Shown here piece after piece: positions 1-10,881 of a DNA stretch of 64,000 nt. The stretch comes from Pegoplata infirma (taxonomy: Eukaryota; Arthropoda; Insecta; Diptera; Anthomyiidae), in the NCBI GenBank assembly GCA_963921195.1, contig OY992539.1, positions 162,632,622 through 162,696,621 of the forward strand, read 5' to 3'. Made by a program: the position numbers and the translations under genes. The notes below the pieces were generated by a model. It had not been told where the DNA came from and made no database searches. It worked only from the letters and a program-made list of their open reading frames with translations. The first letter of the stretch is position 1. Each line of letters opens with the position of its first letter.

Positions 1-600
1 CCCCTTAGTACTTTTTCATAATTTTTTTCATTGTTGGAAACAACAATGCAAATTAATTTTAATTTTTTTGTAGGACTTTAATTTAAAAAAATATAAAAAG
101 CATCAAAGAACAATTTTTTACCCTTTTTTACCCTTATGAATCCGAATTTCCAGAAAGTACTTTTTTTTTGGGAATGTTTTTCAGTTAGAGGATCCTACAT
201 TCCAATTTTCGAATTAATAGGATTTTTTTTTCAGAAAAAATAAAAAGTGCCAAAGTACTCGTTTTTTTAACCCCCTTAGAATCGGAATTTCGAAAAAGTA
301 CGTTTTCTGAATTTTTTCCGTTGTTGGAACCACCATTGCAAATTTTAATATAAACCCATTGCAAATTTTAATATAAATAAAAAAGTACCAAAGTACCATT
401 TTTTACCCCTTTTAACCCTTAGGAAACCGAATTTCCAGAAAGTTCTTTTTTTGGGAATGTTTTTCCGTTAGAGGATCCTAAATTTCAAATTTCAAATTAA
501 TTGATTTTTTTCAGAAAAAAAAAGGAACAAAGTACTCGCTTTTTCCCTTTTTCAACCCTTCGTTTTTACCCCTTAAAATCAACATTTCCAAAAACCCAGC
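1..600. repeat. Tandem repeat, about 140-bp period, dimer-like
   Basis: Four successive units start with a CAAAGTAC/CAAAGAAC-like phrase near 106, 253, 391 and 530, giving spacings of about 147, 138 and 139 bp. Units 1 and 3 share the phrase GTTAGAGGATCCTA (near 185 and 466). Unit 2 and the left edge instead share a TTGTTGGAA phrase. The array therefore alternates as A-B-A-B and runs off the left edge. No coding frame is convincing. It may be the edge of a longer satellite block. Confidence 0.7.
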
Positions 601-878
601 CTTACACTGAAAGAATTATTGTTCATAATATCTATGAACATATTTCATAAAACCAAATTCATAGAATCTTTGATTCTATCCAATTCATTGGCTGAATGAA
701 TATTCATTAGTATTGTGAAATATTTCATAGAATTTTATTCATAGATTTTGTAAGATTCATAGAAAAAATTCATAGAAAAAAATGTCATTAATAATTTTTT
801 AAAAATTAAAATAATGTTACAATAATTAAATAATTTGAATAAATATATTAAAAAAATATAAAAAAACATAAAAAACGT
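601..878. other. AT-rich intergenic stretch with short palindromes
   Basis: Short inverted motifs built on TTCATAGAAT and ATATTTCATA recur between 630 and 790. It begins with an ACACTGAAAGAA phrase resembling the ACACTGAAAAA phrases at 11665 and 11931, which may be a transposon terminus. No gene is seen. Confidence 0.4.
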
Positions 879-892
879 AAAAAAAAAAATAT

Positions 893-970
893 TGCTGCCG
901 TGGCGGGGTTCGAACCCAAGACCTACCGGTTGGGAAATTTATAATCGGCGCCTTAGCTATCAGCGCCACC
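893..970 (-). tRNA. tRNA-like gene or tRNA pseudogene with Pol III boxes
   Basis: Read on the minus strand, TAGCTAAGGCG fits a Pol III A box and GGTTCGAACCC fits a B box/T-loop. The 5' GGTGGCG can pair with CGCCAC near the 3' end. A long T run (the A run at 879-889 on the plus strand) lies just downstream and would act as a Pol III terminator. The fold is imperfect: the T stem is only about three clean pairs if that acceptor pairing is used, and the anticodon arm is ambiguous (CCGATT can pair with AACCGG around a large loop). I therefore do not assign an amino acid. It could be a degenerate tRNA, a tRNA-derived SINE head or an unusual intron-bearing tRNA. Confidence 0.45.
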
Positions 971-1412
971 AAAGGAGGAAAACCTCGCCGACTAACACTT
1001 AGTTTTGTAATGTTCGTTATTTTTTTTTGCAAATACACAAACATTTTGTTTTCTACAAACATACTCACAGATTTTAGCAGAGCATTGTGGCAGAGCATAA
1101 TATTTTAAAGCAGAATTAAATCTACAAACCAACAATTGAATATTGTAATATTACTAGAGAATCCTTTATTAGGGGTATAATCAGTATTATTTCAGTTAGA
1201 GTTTGCAAATAATAGAGATATTTCATAATCGCGATTACGATTAAAAAAATTGCCGTTAATCGCGATTATCGATTAATCGAGTTTGTTAAATAAATATAAT
1301 TGCAATAGTTTATTAAAAAAAAATCTTTTAAAATTTACATTTCAGAATGTACGAAAATACAAAAATAAATAATTTATACAACAAAATTGTCCAAATGTCC
1401 TGCGAAGAATAA

Positions 1413-2500
1413 ATATGAGGCATTCCACACCAAATGTCCAGCGAAAAAAAACACGTGTACCATAAACTTCTGAATAGCTTGTATGGATAGCCCTTTATAA
1501 AACTTAGAAAATTGCGTTTTCGGTTTTTCAATTTTTCAAAAACTGGGCTTAGGAGGCTTAGTCAAATATTGGAAAAATGGTCAAATTTGTGGCGAGTTGC
1601 CTTGATTAAATATTTATCACATTAAAATGAAATGCACCACAATCTTAAAAATTTACATTCTTATATAGTTTCGTATGGGCTATCGAATAAAATTTTTTTC
1701 CAAGAAAAATTTTCAGAACCCGTTCTGAAATTTTCCATTTTTTAAAAAAGTCAATTTATCAAAAATCCGGCCACTTTTTTTTCTTTTTTTTAATTTTTTT
1801 AAGTTTAGATGTTTGTCCATCCACACAAAAAAAATCAGAAATGTATTTTTCGTTTTTTTCGAGAAAATCGCATTTTAATTTTAAATTTCATAACAATTTT
1901 GTAATTTGCTTGTATTTTCTTGTGTCAACAGAGCGTATGACGAATATTTATGCAATTAATATTACTCATTCGCAACTTTAAAACAAAGAAATACAAGCAA
2001 ATAACAAAATTGTTATGAAATTTAAAGTTCAAATGCGATTTTCTCAAAAAAAAAGATGAACGTGTTTCTGATTTTTTTTGTGTGGATGGACAAACATCTA
2101 AGCTTTTAAAAAAATAATTAAAAAAGAAAAGAAAAAGTGGCCGGATTTTTGATAAATTTACTTTTTTAAAAAATGGAAAATTTCAGAACGGGTTCTGAAA
2201 ATTTTCCAAAACAAAAAATTTTAATCAATAGCCCATATAAAACTATATAAGAACGTAAATTTTTGACATTGTGGTGCATTCCGTATTAGTGTGATAAATA
2301 TTTAATCAAGGCAACTCGCCACAAATTTTACCATTTTTCCAATATTTGACCACGCCTCCTAAGCCCAGTTTTCGAAAATTTGAAAAACCAAAAACGCAAT
2401 TTTCTTAGTTACATATAGGGCTATCGAAACAACCTATTCAGAAATTTACGGGACACATGTTTTTCTGTAGCGGGACATTTGGTGTGGAATGCCTCATATG
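1413..2500. mobile_element. Foldback element, CATATGAGGCATTCCACACC family, copy 1
   Basis: Two arms of about 530 bp are inverted copies: ATATGAGGCATTCCACACC at 1413 is mirrored by GGTGTGGAATGCCTCATAT ending near 2499. The centre is near 1955, around TATTACTCATTCGC-type sequence. The same terminal phrase recurs at 12108, 29030, 30078 and, altered, at 53536, so this is a dispersed family. Arms carry no convincing coding frame. A 14-bp direct repeat (CAAATGTCC plus GCGA) lies just outside the left end at 1392. Confidence 0.75.
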
Positions 2501-2530
2501 TCCCATGAATGTCTGAAAAGGTGAAATGAT

Positions 2531-3140
2531 ACTAAGAAAATTGCGTTTTTGGTTTTTAAATTTTTTAAAAACTGGCCTAATGAGGCGTGGTTAATAAAAT
2601 ATTGGAAAAATTGTCAAAATTGTATCGAGCTTATAAAATTTACGTAATGCACCACAATCGCAAAAATTAACATTCATGTATAGTTTTTTATGTGCTATCT
2701 ACCAAAATTTTTTATTTTGGAAAATTTTTAGAAACCGCTATGAATGTTTTAATTTTTTAAAACAGGCAATTTATCAAATATCCGGCCACATTTTTTTTTA
2801 AGTTTAGATGTTTTTCTATTCACATAAAAAAATTCAGGAGGGCATTTTTCATATTTTTCGAGAAAATAACATTTGAATATTAGATTTCATAATAATTCTG
2901 TAATTCTCTTGTATTTTATTGTGTCGACACCGCGTATGAGTAACGAAAATTCATTGGTTTCGCAAATAGTCGTTACTCATACGCGGTGTTGACACAATAA
3001 AATACAAGAGAATTATATAATTTTTCTGAAATCCAATATTCAAATGCAATTTTCTCGAAAAATACGAAAAATGCCCCCAGATTTTTTTCTGTGGATAGAC
3101 AAATATCTAAACTAAAAATTAAAAAAAATGTGACTGGATT
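2531..3140. repeat. Diverged second foldback of the same arm type
   Basis: 2531-2950 is a diverged copy of the arm sequence seen at 1508-1940 (same TTGCGTTTT, AACTGG and TCCGGCCAC phrases in order). It folds onto 2965-3140 around a centre near 2957, with ACGCGGTGTTGACAC mirrored on either side. The right arm is shorter, so the copy is truncated. Confidence 0.65.
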
Positions 3141-3624
3141 TTTGACACATTATTAGGCAGGCGCGGATCCAGGGGGGGGAGAATGGGATTTCTCCCCCCC
3201 CAAAATGATTTCGAAAGAAAAAAAGAAAGGAAAAAAGGAAAGGAAAAAAAAGAAAGGAAAAGGAAAGGAAAAAAGAAAGGAAAGATAGAAAATGCTAGAA
3301 TGGAAAAAATTCTTAGGGGATTTATATGTGTGCTGATCATTTACGTCAGTACACATAGCTTTAGGATAAAATGTTTCAGAATTAAAGAAATTGCATATGA
3401 AAAACGTAGATGGCAATAGAGTCGTGGACATTTTCTAACCGAATAACTTTCCTTATTAATTTATATGGAAAAAGTATAATTTTTTATAGAAAAATGTTTC
3501 AAAATTTCAGACTTTACCTTTAAAAAATATTTTTATACTTCTTCGACTTTGTAAGAATTTTTTTAATTGAAAAATTATTTCAAATTTTATAAAAAAATTC
3601 TTATTACACTTCTGTAGAAAAAAT

Positions 3625-4217
3625 GGTGACATGACATAATCCCCACGGACATAATCCCCATTTCCGTTATGGGGATTATGACCAAATTCATTTCGGTCAT
3701 AATCCCTATAATGGTAGGGGGGACTATGACTGAAAATAATTTGGACATAATCCCAATAAAAAACGGACATAATTCCCAGATTTATGGGGATAATGACCAC
3801 ATAACAAATGGTCATAATCCCCATTACAGGGATTATGTCCACTATACTAGTTGGTCATAATCCCAAAAATTGTATTTTTTTTTTTTTTGCCTTAAAAGTT
3901 TTTCTGCGTAGCCGTCCTTTGGCCGGGCTTAGGGATTACAAACTCCATGCATTAAACCCACCCTCTCCGCAAAAAACGGGGATTATGACCTAAATTTCTT
4001 TGGACTTAGTCCCCATAATATGAATGGGGGTTATGACCGAATAATTTTCGGTCGTAATCCCAACAGGAAACGGACATAATCCCCATTGGGATTATGACCG
4101 TTTTAGAAACGGTCATATTCCCCACAACTATTATGGGGGTTATGTCCATGATGAATTTGGTCATAATCCCCATTTCCGTTATGGGGGTAATGTCCGTGGG
4201 GATTATGTCCTGTCACC
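3625..4217. mobile_element. Foldback made of alternating ATAATCCCC operator-like motifs
   Basis: The left arm GGTGACATGACATAATCCCC and right arm ending GGGGATTATGTCCTGTCACC are inverted. Inside, GGTCATAATCCCC, GGACATAATCCCC and their complements repeat more than fifteen times in both orientations, around a short GC-richer core (about 3905-3975). Open frames crossing it only translate the repeat (GHNPHNGD-like peptides). It is probably a foldback transposon whose ends are arrays of one binding motif. Confidence 0.7.
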
Positions 4218-4239
4218 AGAAAAAATCCCTCAGCACCTG

Positions 4240-5110
4240 AGAATTTTTCTTTAAAAAAAATGTTTCAGAATCTGCTACAAATTTTAAGGCAAAAAAATCT
4301 CAGAATCAGATAACATTTCTACAAGAAAAACGTCTCAGAATTTGAGTATAGAAATATATTTCCAAGGTTAATTTTTCTTATAGAAAACTTCTTGAGAATG
4401 AGAATTTCTCTATTTGAGAAATATTTTAAATGTGCGAATTTTTCTATAGGAAAAGATTATCAAGATCTATTATTTTTTTATATAGAAAACATGTTTTATA
4501 ACTTTTCTATAGAAAACTATAGAATATTCTAAAAATTTGTCTATAGGAAATGTGAAATATGTAAATATTTTAATAATAATTTTTCTATATGAAAAATGTT
4601 TTAAAACCAAGAAATTTAAAACATTAGATGGCATTAAAACCGTAAAATTTTTCTATCGTAAAATGAAAAAATCTAGGATTTAAGTTTTAGAAAAGTGTAT
4701 CAAAATTTCTTAATAAAATGTTTTTGAACTTATAATTTTTTAGTATCTGATAATTTTCTTTCACGAAGTTCTTAAAATTTGAGAATTACTTTAAAATATG
4801 AGCATTATTATAGAGATTTTTTATAAGAAAGATACATTAGAATTTGAAAATTTTTTATATAAATAATGCCTCAGAATCTCAGATTATTGAAAAAAGTTTA
4901 AAAATTGTAGACATTTTCTAGAAGAAAATGTTTAATTTGAGAGATTTTCTTAAGAAAATACGATTTGAGAATTTAAGAACTTTTTGATACTAAAGTTTTA
5001 GAATCCGAACATTTTTCTAAAGGCTAAAATCTCAGAAATGGGTTATTTTTCTACATGAAAACTATTTTAGAATCTTAAAGCTTTCTGTAAAAAAAATGTC
5101 TCAACATCTG
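4240..5110. repeat. Decayed 35-bp palindromic minisatellite
   Basis: TTTTTCTATAGAAAA-like and CTCAGAATCTGAG-like blocks alternate at roughly 35-70 bp intervals with many substitutions. This is the same family as the arrays at 22960-26420, 33690-34900 and 55990-57290, but older. Confidence 0.6.
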
Positions 5111-5455
5111 AGAAATTTCGTAAAGGAAACATTTATAAAAAACTAATAATACGGTTAATTTTCTTTTCCAAATATTTCAGGTTTTTATACAGAATTTTTA
5201 TATAAATTTTACGGATCTTTTCATATTTGTGACTAGCTATGAGTATAGGTCCGTTTATGTGACTATAAACGGTCTTGCTAAGGAAGTAAATCGATCAGTC
5301 AGGATTCCCTCGTGAAAATGTGTCTTGAGTTAAAAAAGTTCCCCCAAACCCAATAGGTTGAATCCGCGCCTGATTTAAATACTATACCTTTAATTTTTTT
5401 TTTTTGTTAATTTGATACTAAATATTAAAAATATTCACGAAATACTATACAACAC

Positions 5456-5487
5456 CACCACCCCCCCCCCCCCCCCCCACCCCCCAA
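5456..5487. repeat. Poly-C tract
   Basis: A C homopolymer of at least 18 bases, broken by single A bases, lies near the right end of the CAGGCGCGG element. G/C homopolymers also lie near the ends of the related elements (33272, 55742, 58265). Length here is likely unreliable in the assembly. Confidence 0.8.
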
Positions 5488-5589
5488 CACAACCAAAATT
5501 TTTTGCCTTCCGATAAAATTTTTTTGGTAAAAAAAATCTCCCCCCCCAAATGAAATTCCTGGATCCGCGCCTGTATTAGGGGACAAAAG

Positions 5590-5960
5590 GGGTAAAATTT
5601 AGAATACATCCTTTGGTAAAAAACCGGCTGAAAAAAGTACTTGTTGTAAATTTAATGTCTAAGGGTCGTAAAATTGGCAATTGGACTCTTGAAATTTGTA
5701 ATAAAGGATACTTTGGTAAAAAAAAAACATTCCGCAAAAATTACTTTTATGTGTATATATTTGGGCGCCCCGAAAATTCATGTCAGAATACCTGCCAATG
5801 GCCACTGAAGAGCTGATTGTGTGAAAATGTATAAGGAAATTTAAAAGAGCGTCTTCAGCCTGCAACCAGAGAAAAAATTACGTTTTTTAATAAAACTTCA
5901 TGCCCGAATTTTTTACCAAATCCAGCCAAATCCTTATGGATTATTTTTAAAACAAAATTG
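5590..5960. repeat. Block shared with 59990-60215
   Basis: This block shares ordered phrases with 60040-60215: TGGCCAC, then GAGCTGATT, then CTTCAG, then a TACGTTTT phrase and an AAATCC-(A/G)GC phrase. Translated, both give short, stop-broken fragments of unknown origin. I do not recognise a protein family. Confidence 0.4.
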
Positions 5961-6216
5961 TGGGGTTACTAAGATGAAAATTTAAATTTAACTTTAAATT
6001 ACTTTTACAAGAAAAAAGGAAAGAGAAATGCATATAAGTTAAATGAATTATAGGCCAATATAATATATTTTAAGATCGTTATAAAAAGAGTGCATTTCAT
6101 AGAGAATGATTAATCGTAATCGCATGATTTTTTTGTCGATTACGATTACGATTAATTGTGCGATTAATCGCGATTACGATTACGATTTTAATCGTTTTGC
6201 AAACTCTAATTTCAGT

Positions 6217-6572
6217 CCATAGCTAGGTTATTAGTTCTATTTATGCTTTCAATTTGTTCTCTTGAATTTGTTTAACAAAAAATCTTTGGATGAGTGAATA
6301 ATGCACGAAATATTTCTAAAATTTGAAACTGCATTAAATAAAATTTGTAAGACAATTTTTCAAAAAGCTTTAAGGAGTTGTGCAAAGTGTTGTATTAACA
6401 AAATTAAAAAAAAAACTCACAAACACAGCAAGATGAAATTTAATGATATACATTGGTTTATAAAATTCGAAGAGTTTTAATGAATTTTAACAGGACGCAC
6501 GTAAAAGCCACAGGACAACACAACAATTGCGGCACGTTCATGTTTATAAAGTCATTGCAAACAGATTTGTAT
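6217..6572. other. Sequence between the two hAT-like shells; no gene seen
   Basis: AT-rich, apparently single-copy within this window, with no convincing frame. It is the host or older background into which both 5-kb shells inserted. Confidence 0.4.
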
Positions 6573-7080
6573 GTAAATACTAGGGTGTTCAATTAATCTG
6601 GTTTTTTTATTGTTCGATTAAACGATTAATTGACATTTGGCATTTATGATTTATTCGATTAAACGAATAAATTTTTAAAATTGTTCGATTAATCGAATAA
6701 TTCCAAATTCAGAAATTTTCTAAATTGCAAGATTTTTTTCTGACAATTTTAGAAAAAAAGTTACTTGAGTAAATAAACAATATTAATAACAAGTATTTTA
6801 ACATTTTATTTACAAAAAAAACGTAAAAGCATTACAAAATTTACTAAAATTTAAGTATTCTGCAATTTTGTTTGAGAAAATTTAAAAAAAAATAATTTTG
6901 GAGATTTCAAAAATGTGTAGAATTCATAAATTATTTTTGTTGCCAAATTTATATAAATTACCGATATAACAAAAATTTTATATTTATTATCTGACTACAC
7001 TTGGAAAAATGTTAAACAAAAAATATTTTGTTTTGAGAATATTCATAATATTTGTTATTTAATTTTTTTATAATTTTTAT

Positions 7081-8040
7081 ACCCTCCACTCTAGTGATAG
7101 AGGGTATATATAAGTTTGTCATTCCGTTTGTAACACCTCGAAATATTGGTCTAGGACCCCATAAAGTATATATATTCATGATCCTCGATCGATTTTAAGA
7201 CGATCTAGCGATGTCCGTCCGTCCGTCCGTCCGTCCGTCCGTCCGTCCGTCCGTCCGTCCGTCCGTCTGTCCGTCTGTCTGTCTGTCTGTCTGTTGAAAA
7301 CACGCTAACTTTTGAAAGACTTTACGGAGGCTCCTGAAGTTTGGCATATATGTTGGGCATTTACCTGGTCAGGTTGGTATTGCAATCCAGCGAAATCGGT
7401 CCAGTGGTTCAAAAGTTATAAGCAAATGAGTGAATTTCGGCATGGGTTTTTTTGGAATTTACGAGATAAAACACACGGTAACTTTCGAACGGCAATTCTG
7501 AGGGTGCTGAAGTGTGGCATATATATTTGTCGTTCTTCAGGTCCGGTTCGTTTTAAATTTCAGCCAAATCGGTCCAGTGGTTCAAAAGTTATTAGCAAAA
7601 CCGTAAATTTCAGATTCGCCTCACCTACAATTCACGTGTTGAAAACCCGTTAAACATGTTTTAAAAATATTGGTAAGTCACAAAAATATTTTACATCGCA
7701 TTTTTGTCATTCAAAAATATTTTTACACTAAAGAAAAAAAAAAATACACTCGAAAAAAATTTTACACTCAAAAAAAATTTTACACTCAAAAAAAAAATTT
7801 AGTAAATTATTTTTTTTTTTTTCAAAAATTAGTTAAAAAATTAGTTAGTTTACACTAAAAGAAAAAATAAATACACTCGACAAAAATTTTACACTCAAAA
7901 AAAAATTCAGTAAATTTTTTTTTTTTTTTTTCAGAAATTAGTGTTAATTTTTCACTCTAGAAACTTTACTATAACTTGAAAAGTGCATTGTGGAGGGTAT
8001 TCATAGATTCGGCCAAGTCGAATTTAATTTTTCTACTTGT
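7081..8040 (+). mobile_element. mini-me/DINE-like element with (GTCY)n, copy 1
   Basis: It starts ACCCTCCACTCTAGTGATAG, with conserved GTTTGTAACACCTCG and ACCCCATAAAGTATATATA phrases, followed by a (GTCC/GTCT)n tract at about 7213-7293. It ends with a hairpin (ATTCGGCCAAGTCGAAT, about 8008-8024) about 17 bases before ACTTGT and a T run. These are marks of the dipteran mini-me group, now usually grouped with helentron-associated DINE/INE elements. The middle (7690-7930) holds poly-A and TTTACACTCAAAA repeats. It encodes nothing. Confidence 0.8.
7213..7293. repeat. (GTCC)n/(GTCT)n microsatellite
   Basis: A nearly pure tetranucleotide run switching from GTCC to GTCT. This is the known proto-microsatellite of mini-me elements. 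Confidence 0.95.
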
Positions 8041-8820
8041 TTTTTATAATTTTTTGCAGTCATAGAGTAAACCGATTTGGCCTAATTTGTATTATGTACT
8101 TATTTTTGTCCGTTTAACAAATCCAAGATTCAGGAGCAGCAAAAATCCGAAAAAAAATTAAAATAACCCGTATAAAAAAATAATTTAATCAAAACATATC
8201 TCTTTTGATAAAAACATATATGGATCATATCTAAATGGATATAATCAGATCTACTCCATATATACTCATATCTGCTTCAGATATGTTTTGATCCGTAAAT
8301 TGAGTCTATCTGGCATATATGACATATATGATCAGACATTTTCAGATATGTTCATATATGTAAAATTGTCAGATACCCGAATAAAAAAAAGTTATATGAC
8401 GCAATATTTCATTATATATGAACAGATATGCTTTAATGTTAATCCATATTAATTTTGATCCGAAAATTGGCGGATCGAATATTATACGATTATAACAAAT
8501 TCTATTATTTTTGATAAAATAATATCAAATTTGATTAAGTTTGATCCCAAAAATGGGTCTATCTAATTGTATTAAATCATATCTTTTCTGTTAAAATTAG
8601 ATAAATTTTTATATAATTAGATGAAATCTGATAAAATTTTTTGAAATTTTAAACGTGAAATTAGAAATTATTTTATCAGATTGGATACATTATCAATTAG
8701 AAGATTTTTTATTACATTCTTCGGAATTTTTTTCGAGAATTAGCAATTTATTAAAAATTTGTAAAATTTTTTTTCTAAAACAATTTTTAAGGGATTTAAA
8801 AATTCCAAAAAATGTTTGTG

Positions 8821-9663
8821 TCTTATACGGTATTTACACCAACGAAAACAACTTGTTTTTGAATATTTTTTTGGTTTTTGGCAAAAACTACATAAATTTT
8901 TCATACAATTTAAAAACTGCGTTGCCAACTAAAACTGGACAAAAACTAGAATTTAGGTTCTGGTCAATGCTACTATTAATTCAGTGTGAATGTTTTTTTT
9001 CAATTTTCTTTTGGTAAAAACGAATGTCAAAATAAAAATATTTGTATTTTGTGAAATTAATATTCAAATCTTTTAAAAAAGTAAATAAATGTGTAATTTA
9101 ATTTTTTGAATAACGTGTGGCTATTATAATTTTGTGTTTTTTAGTGAATTTAGAAAATAATTAATTTGATTTGACAAACAACAACTCTTTATTCGGTGTA
9201 AACAGTTTGGTTTTCCAAAATGCTTTTTTGCTAAAAACAAGTTAGTTTTTGACAAAAAAGCATTTTGGAAAACCAAACTGTTTACACCGAATAAAAAGAG
9301 TTTTTGTTTGTCAAATAAAATTAATTATTTTCTAAATTCACTAAAAAACACAAAATTACAATAGCCACACGTTATTAAAAAAATTAAATTACACATTTAT
9401 TTACTTTTTTAAAAGATTTGAATATTAATTGAACAAAAAAACAAATATTTTTATTTTGACATTCGTTTTTACCAAAAGAAAATTGAAAAAAACATTCACA
9501 CTGAATTAATAGTAGCATAGACCACAACCTAAATTCTAGTTTTTGTTCAGTTTTAGTTGGCAACGCAGTTTTTAAATTGTATGGAAAATTTATGTAGTTT
9601 TTGCCAAAAACCAAAAAAATATTCAAAAACAAGTTGTTTTCGTTGGTGTAAATACCGTATAAG
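8821..9663. repeat. Head-to-head pair of a MITE family (perfect-looking foldback)
   Basis: TCTTATACGG at 8821 is mirrored by CCGTATAAGA ending 9663. The whole of 8821-9230 is inverted as 9245-9663, with a central stem around TTTTTTG-C(T/A)-AAAACAAGTTAG. Frames of 60-120 codons in both arms are mirror translations of the repeat, not genes. Confidence 0.8.
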
Positions 9664-9670
9664 AGTCTTA

Positions 9671-9855
9671 AGGGCAGTTTATACGTTAACTACCCTTGAC
9701 CACCCTTATCTTCTATTTCCCAGTATTGGTGATACGGTTTGCCGGGTTTAAATAATTTTGTATGAAAAATTATTTGAATTTGACAATTGTTATCCTCCAA
9801 TACTGGGAAATAGTAGATAAGGGTGGTCAAGGGTAGTTAACGTGTAAATCAAGCT
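9671..9855. mobile_element. Short MITE, TIR about 55 bp, TSD TTA
   Basis: ACGTTAACTACCCTTGACCA and the following CCAGTATTGG phrase (about 9683-9727) are mirrored at 9797-9845. The sequence is flanked by TTA (9668-9670 and 9856-9858). A 3-bp TTA/TAA target is typical of PIF/Harbinger-type MITEs. It sits between two copies of the 8821-type MITE. Confidence 0.65.
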
Positions 9856-9867
9856 TTATAATAATAC

Positions 9868-10315
9868 TATGTTTAGACCAAACAAAAACTAACTTGTTTT
9901 TGGCAAAAAAAACATTTTGGAAAACCAAACTGTTTACACCGAATAAAGAGTTGTTGTTTGTCAAATCAAATTAATTATTTTCTAAATTCACTAAAAAACA
10001 CAAAATTATAATAGCCACACGTTATTCAAAAAATTAAATTACACATTTATTTACTTTTTTAAAAGATTTGAATATTAATTTCACAAAATACAAATATTTT
10101 TATTTTGACATTCGTTTTTACCAAAAGAAAATTGAAAAAAAAAACATTCACACTGAATTAATAGTAGCATTGACCAGAACCTAAATTCTAGTTTTTGTCC
10201 AGTTTTAGTTGGCAACGCTGTTTTTAAATTGTATGAAAAATTTATGTAGTTTTTGCCAAAAACCAAAAAAATATTCAAAAACAAGTTGTTTTCGTAGGTG
10301 TAAATTCCGTATTAG
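9868..10315. repeat. MITE copy (ATGTTTAGACCAAAC ... ACACCRACGAAAAC family)
   Basis: It begins ATGTTTAGACCAAACAAAAA and ends TTTTCGTAGGTGTAAATTCCG. The body matches the right arm of the 8821-9663 foldback. Both termini share a TTGTTTTTG core, giving degenerate inverted ends. Confidence 0.65.
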
Positions 10316-10436
10316 AAAATTTAAAAACTTAAAAATTTTTCAAATGAATAAAATTTCTCCTAAAAACATTTTCAATGATTTTTTTACTCCAAAAAAAAAA
10401 TTGCCAAAAAAAAATTTTATGTCCGGGACTTTATAC

Positions 10437-10881
10437 TATGTTTAGACCAAACAAAAACTAACTTGTTTTTGGCCAAAACTGATTTTTGAAAACCAAACCA
10501 TTTACACCAAATAAATAGAGTTTTTGTTTGTCAAATCAAATTAATTATTTTATAAACTCACCAAAAAACACAAAATAACAATAGCCACACATTAATAAAA
10601 AAAATAAATTGCATATTTATTAACTTTTTTTAACAGATTGGAATAATAATTTCACAAAAAACAAATATTTTATTTTTGACATTCGAGTTAAGCAAAACAA
10701 AACTAAAAAAAATATTCACACAGAATGATTAGCTAGTAGTGAACACAGCCAAAACTCTAGTTTTTGTTTAGTTTTGGTTGGCAACGCAGTTTTTAAATTG
10801 TATGGGAAAACTACATAGTTTTTGCCAAAAACCAAAAAAATATTCAAAAACAAGTTGTTTTCGTTGGTGTAAATACCGTAT
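10437..10881. repeat. MITE copy, second tandem member
   Basis: Same start (ATGTTTAGACCAAAC) and end (TTTTCGTTGGTGTAAATACC) as the copy at 9868, about 570 bp downstream, but more diverged (CCAAACCATTTACACC instead of CCAAACTGTTTACACC). The two copies are in direct orientation. Confidence 0.65.

Larger units (their letters stand above)
3158..5573. mobile_element. DNA transposon with CAGGCGCGGATCCAGG ends, TSD TATTAGG
   Basis: The ends CAGGCGCGGATCCAGG (3158) and CCTGGATCCGCGCCTG (to 5573) are exact inverted repeats. They are flanked by TATTAGG at 3151-3157 and 5574-5580, a 7-bp direct repeat (an 8th base is ambiguous). Poly-G and poly-C tracts lie just inside the termini. The interior holds a purine-rich tract (about 3210-3290), an ATAATCCCC foldback (3625-4217) and a decayed 35-bp-type minisatellite (about 4240-5110). 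No transposase is seen. Related satellite-bearing elements start at 33246 and 55716. Confidence 0.8.
1197..6208. mobile_element. hAT-like non-autonomous element (shell), TSD ATTTCAGT
   Basis: The left end TAGAGTTTGCAAA and the inverted right end TTTGCAAACTCTA are flanked by a perfect 8-bp direct repeat, ATTTCAGT (1189-1196 and 6209-6216). Both subterminal regions (about 1228-1282 and 6105-6195) are packed with GATTAATCG and GATTACGATT repeats in inverted orientation, as expected for transposase-binding subterminal repeats. An 8-bp duplication with TAG...CTA ends is typical of the hAT superfamily. No transposase frame is recognisable. Much of the interior is later insertions (1413-2500, 2531-3140, 3158-5573). 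Confidence 0.85.

Noticed and set aside
3153..3431. Serine/phenylalanine-rich frames over the purine tract
   Set aside because: Simple-sequence translation at the edge of a transposon.
3507..3842. 111-codon minus-strand frame with GHNP/DYV-like repeats
   Set aside because: It is the translation of the ATAATCCCC motif array, and the mirror frame exists on the other strand.
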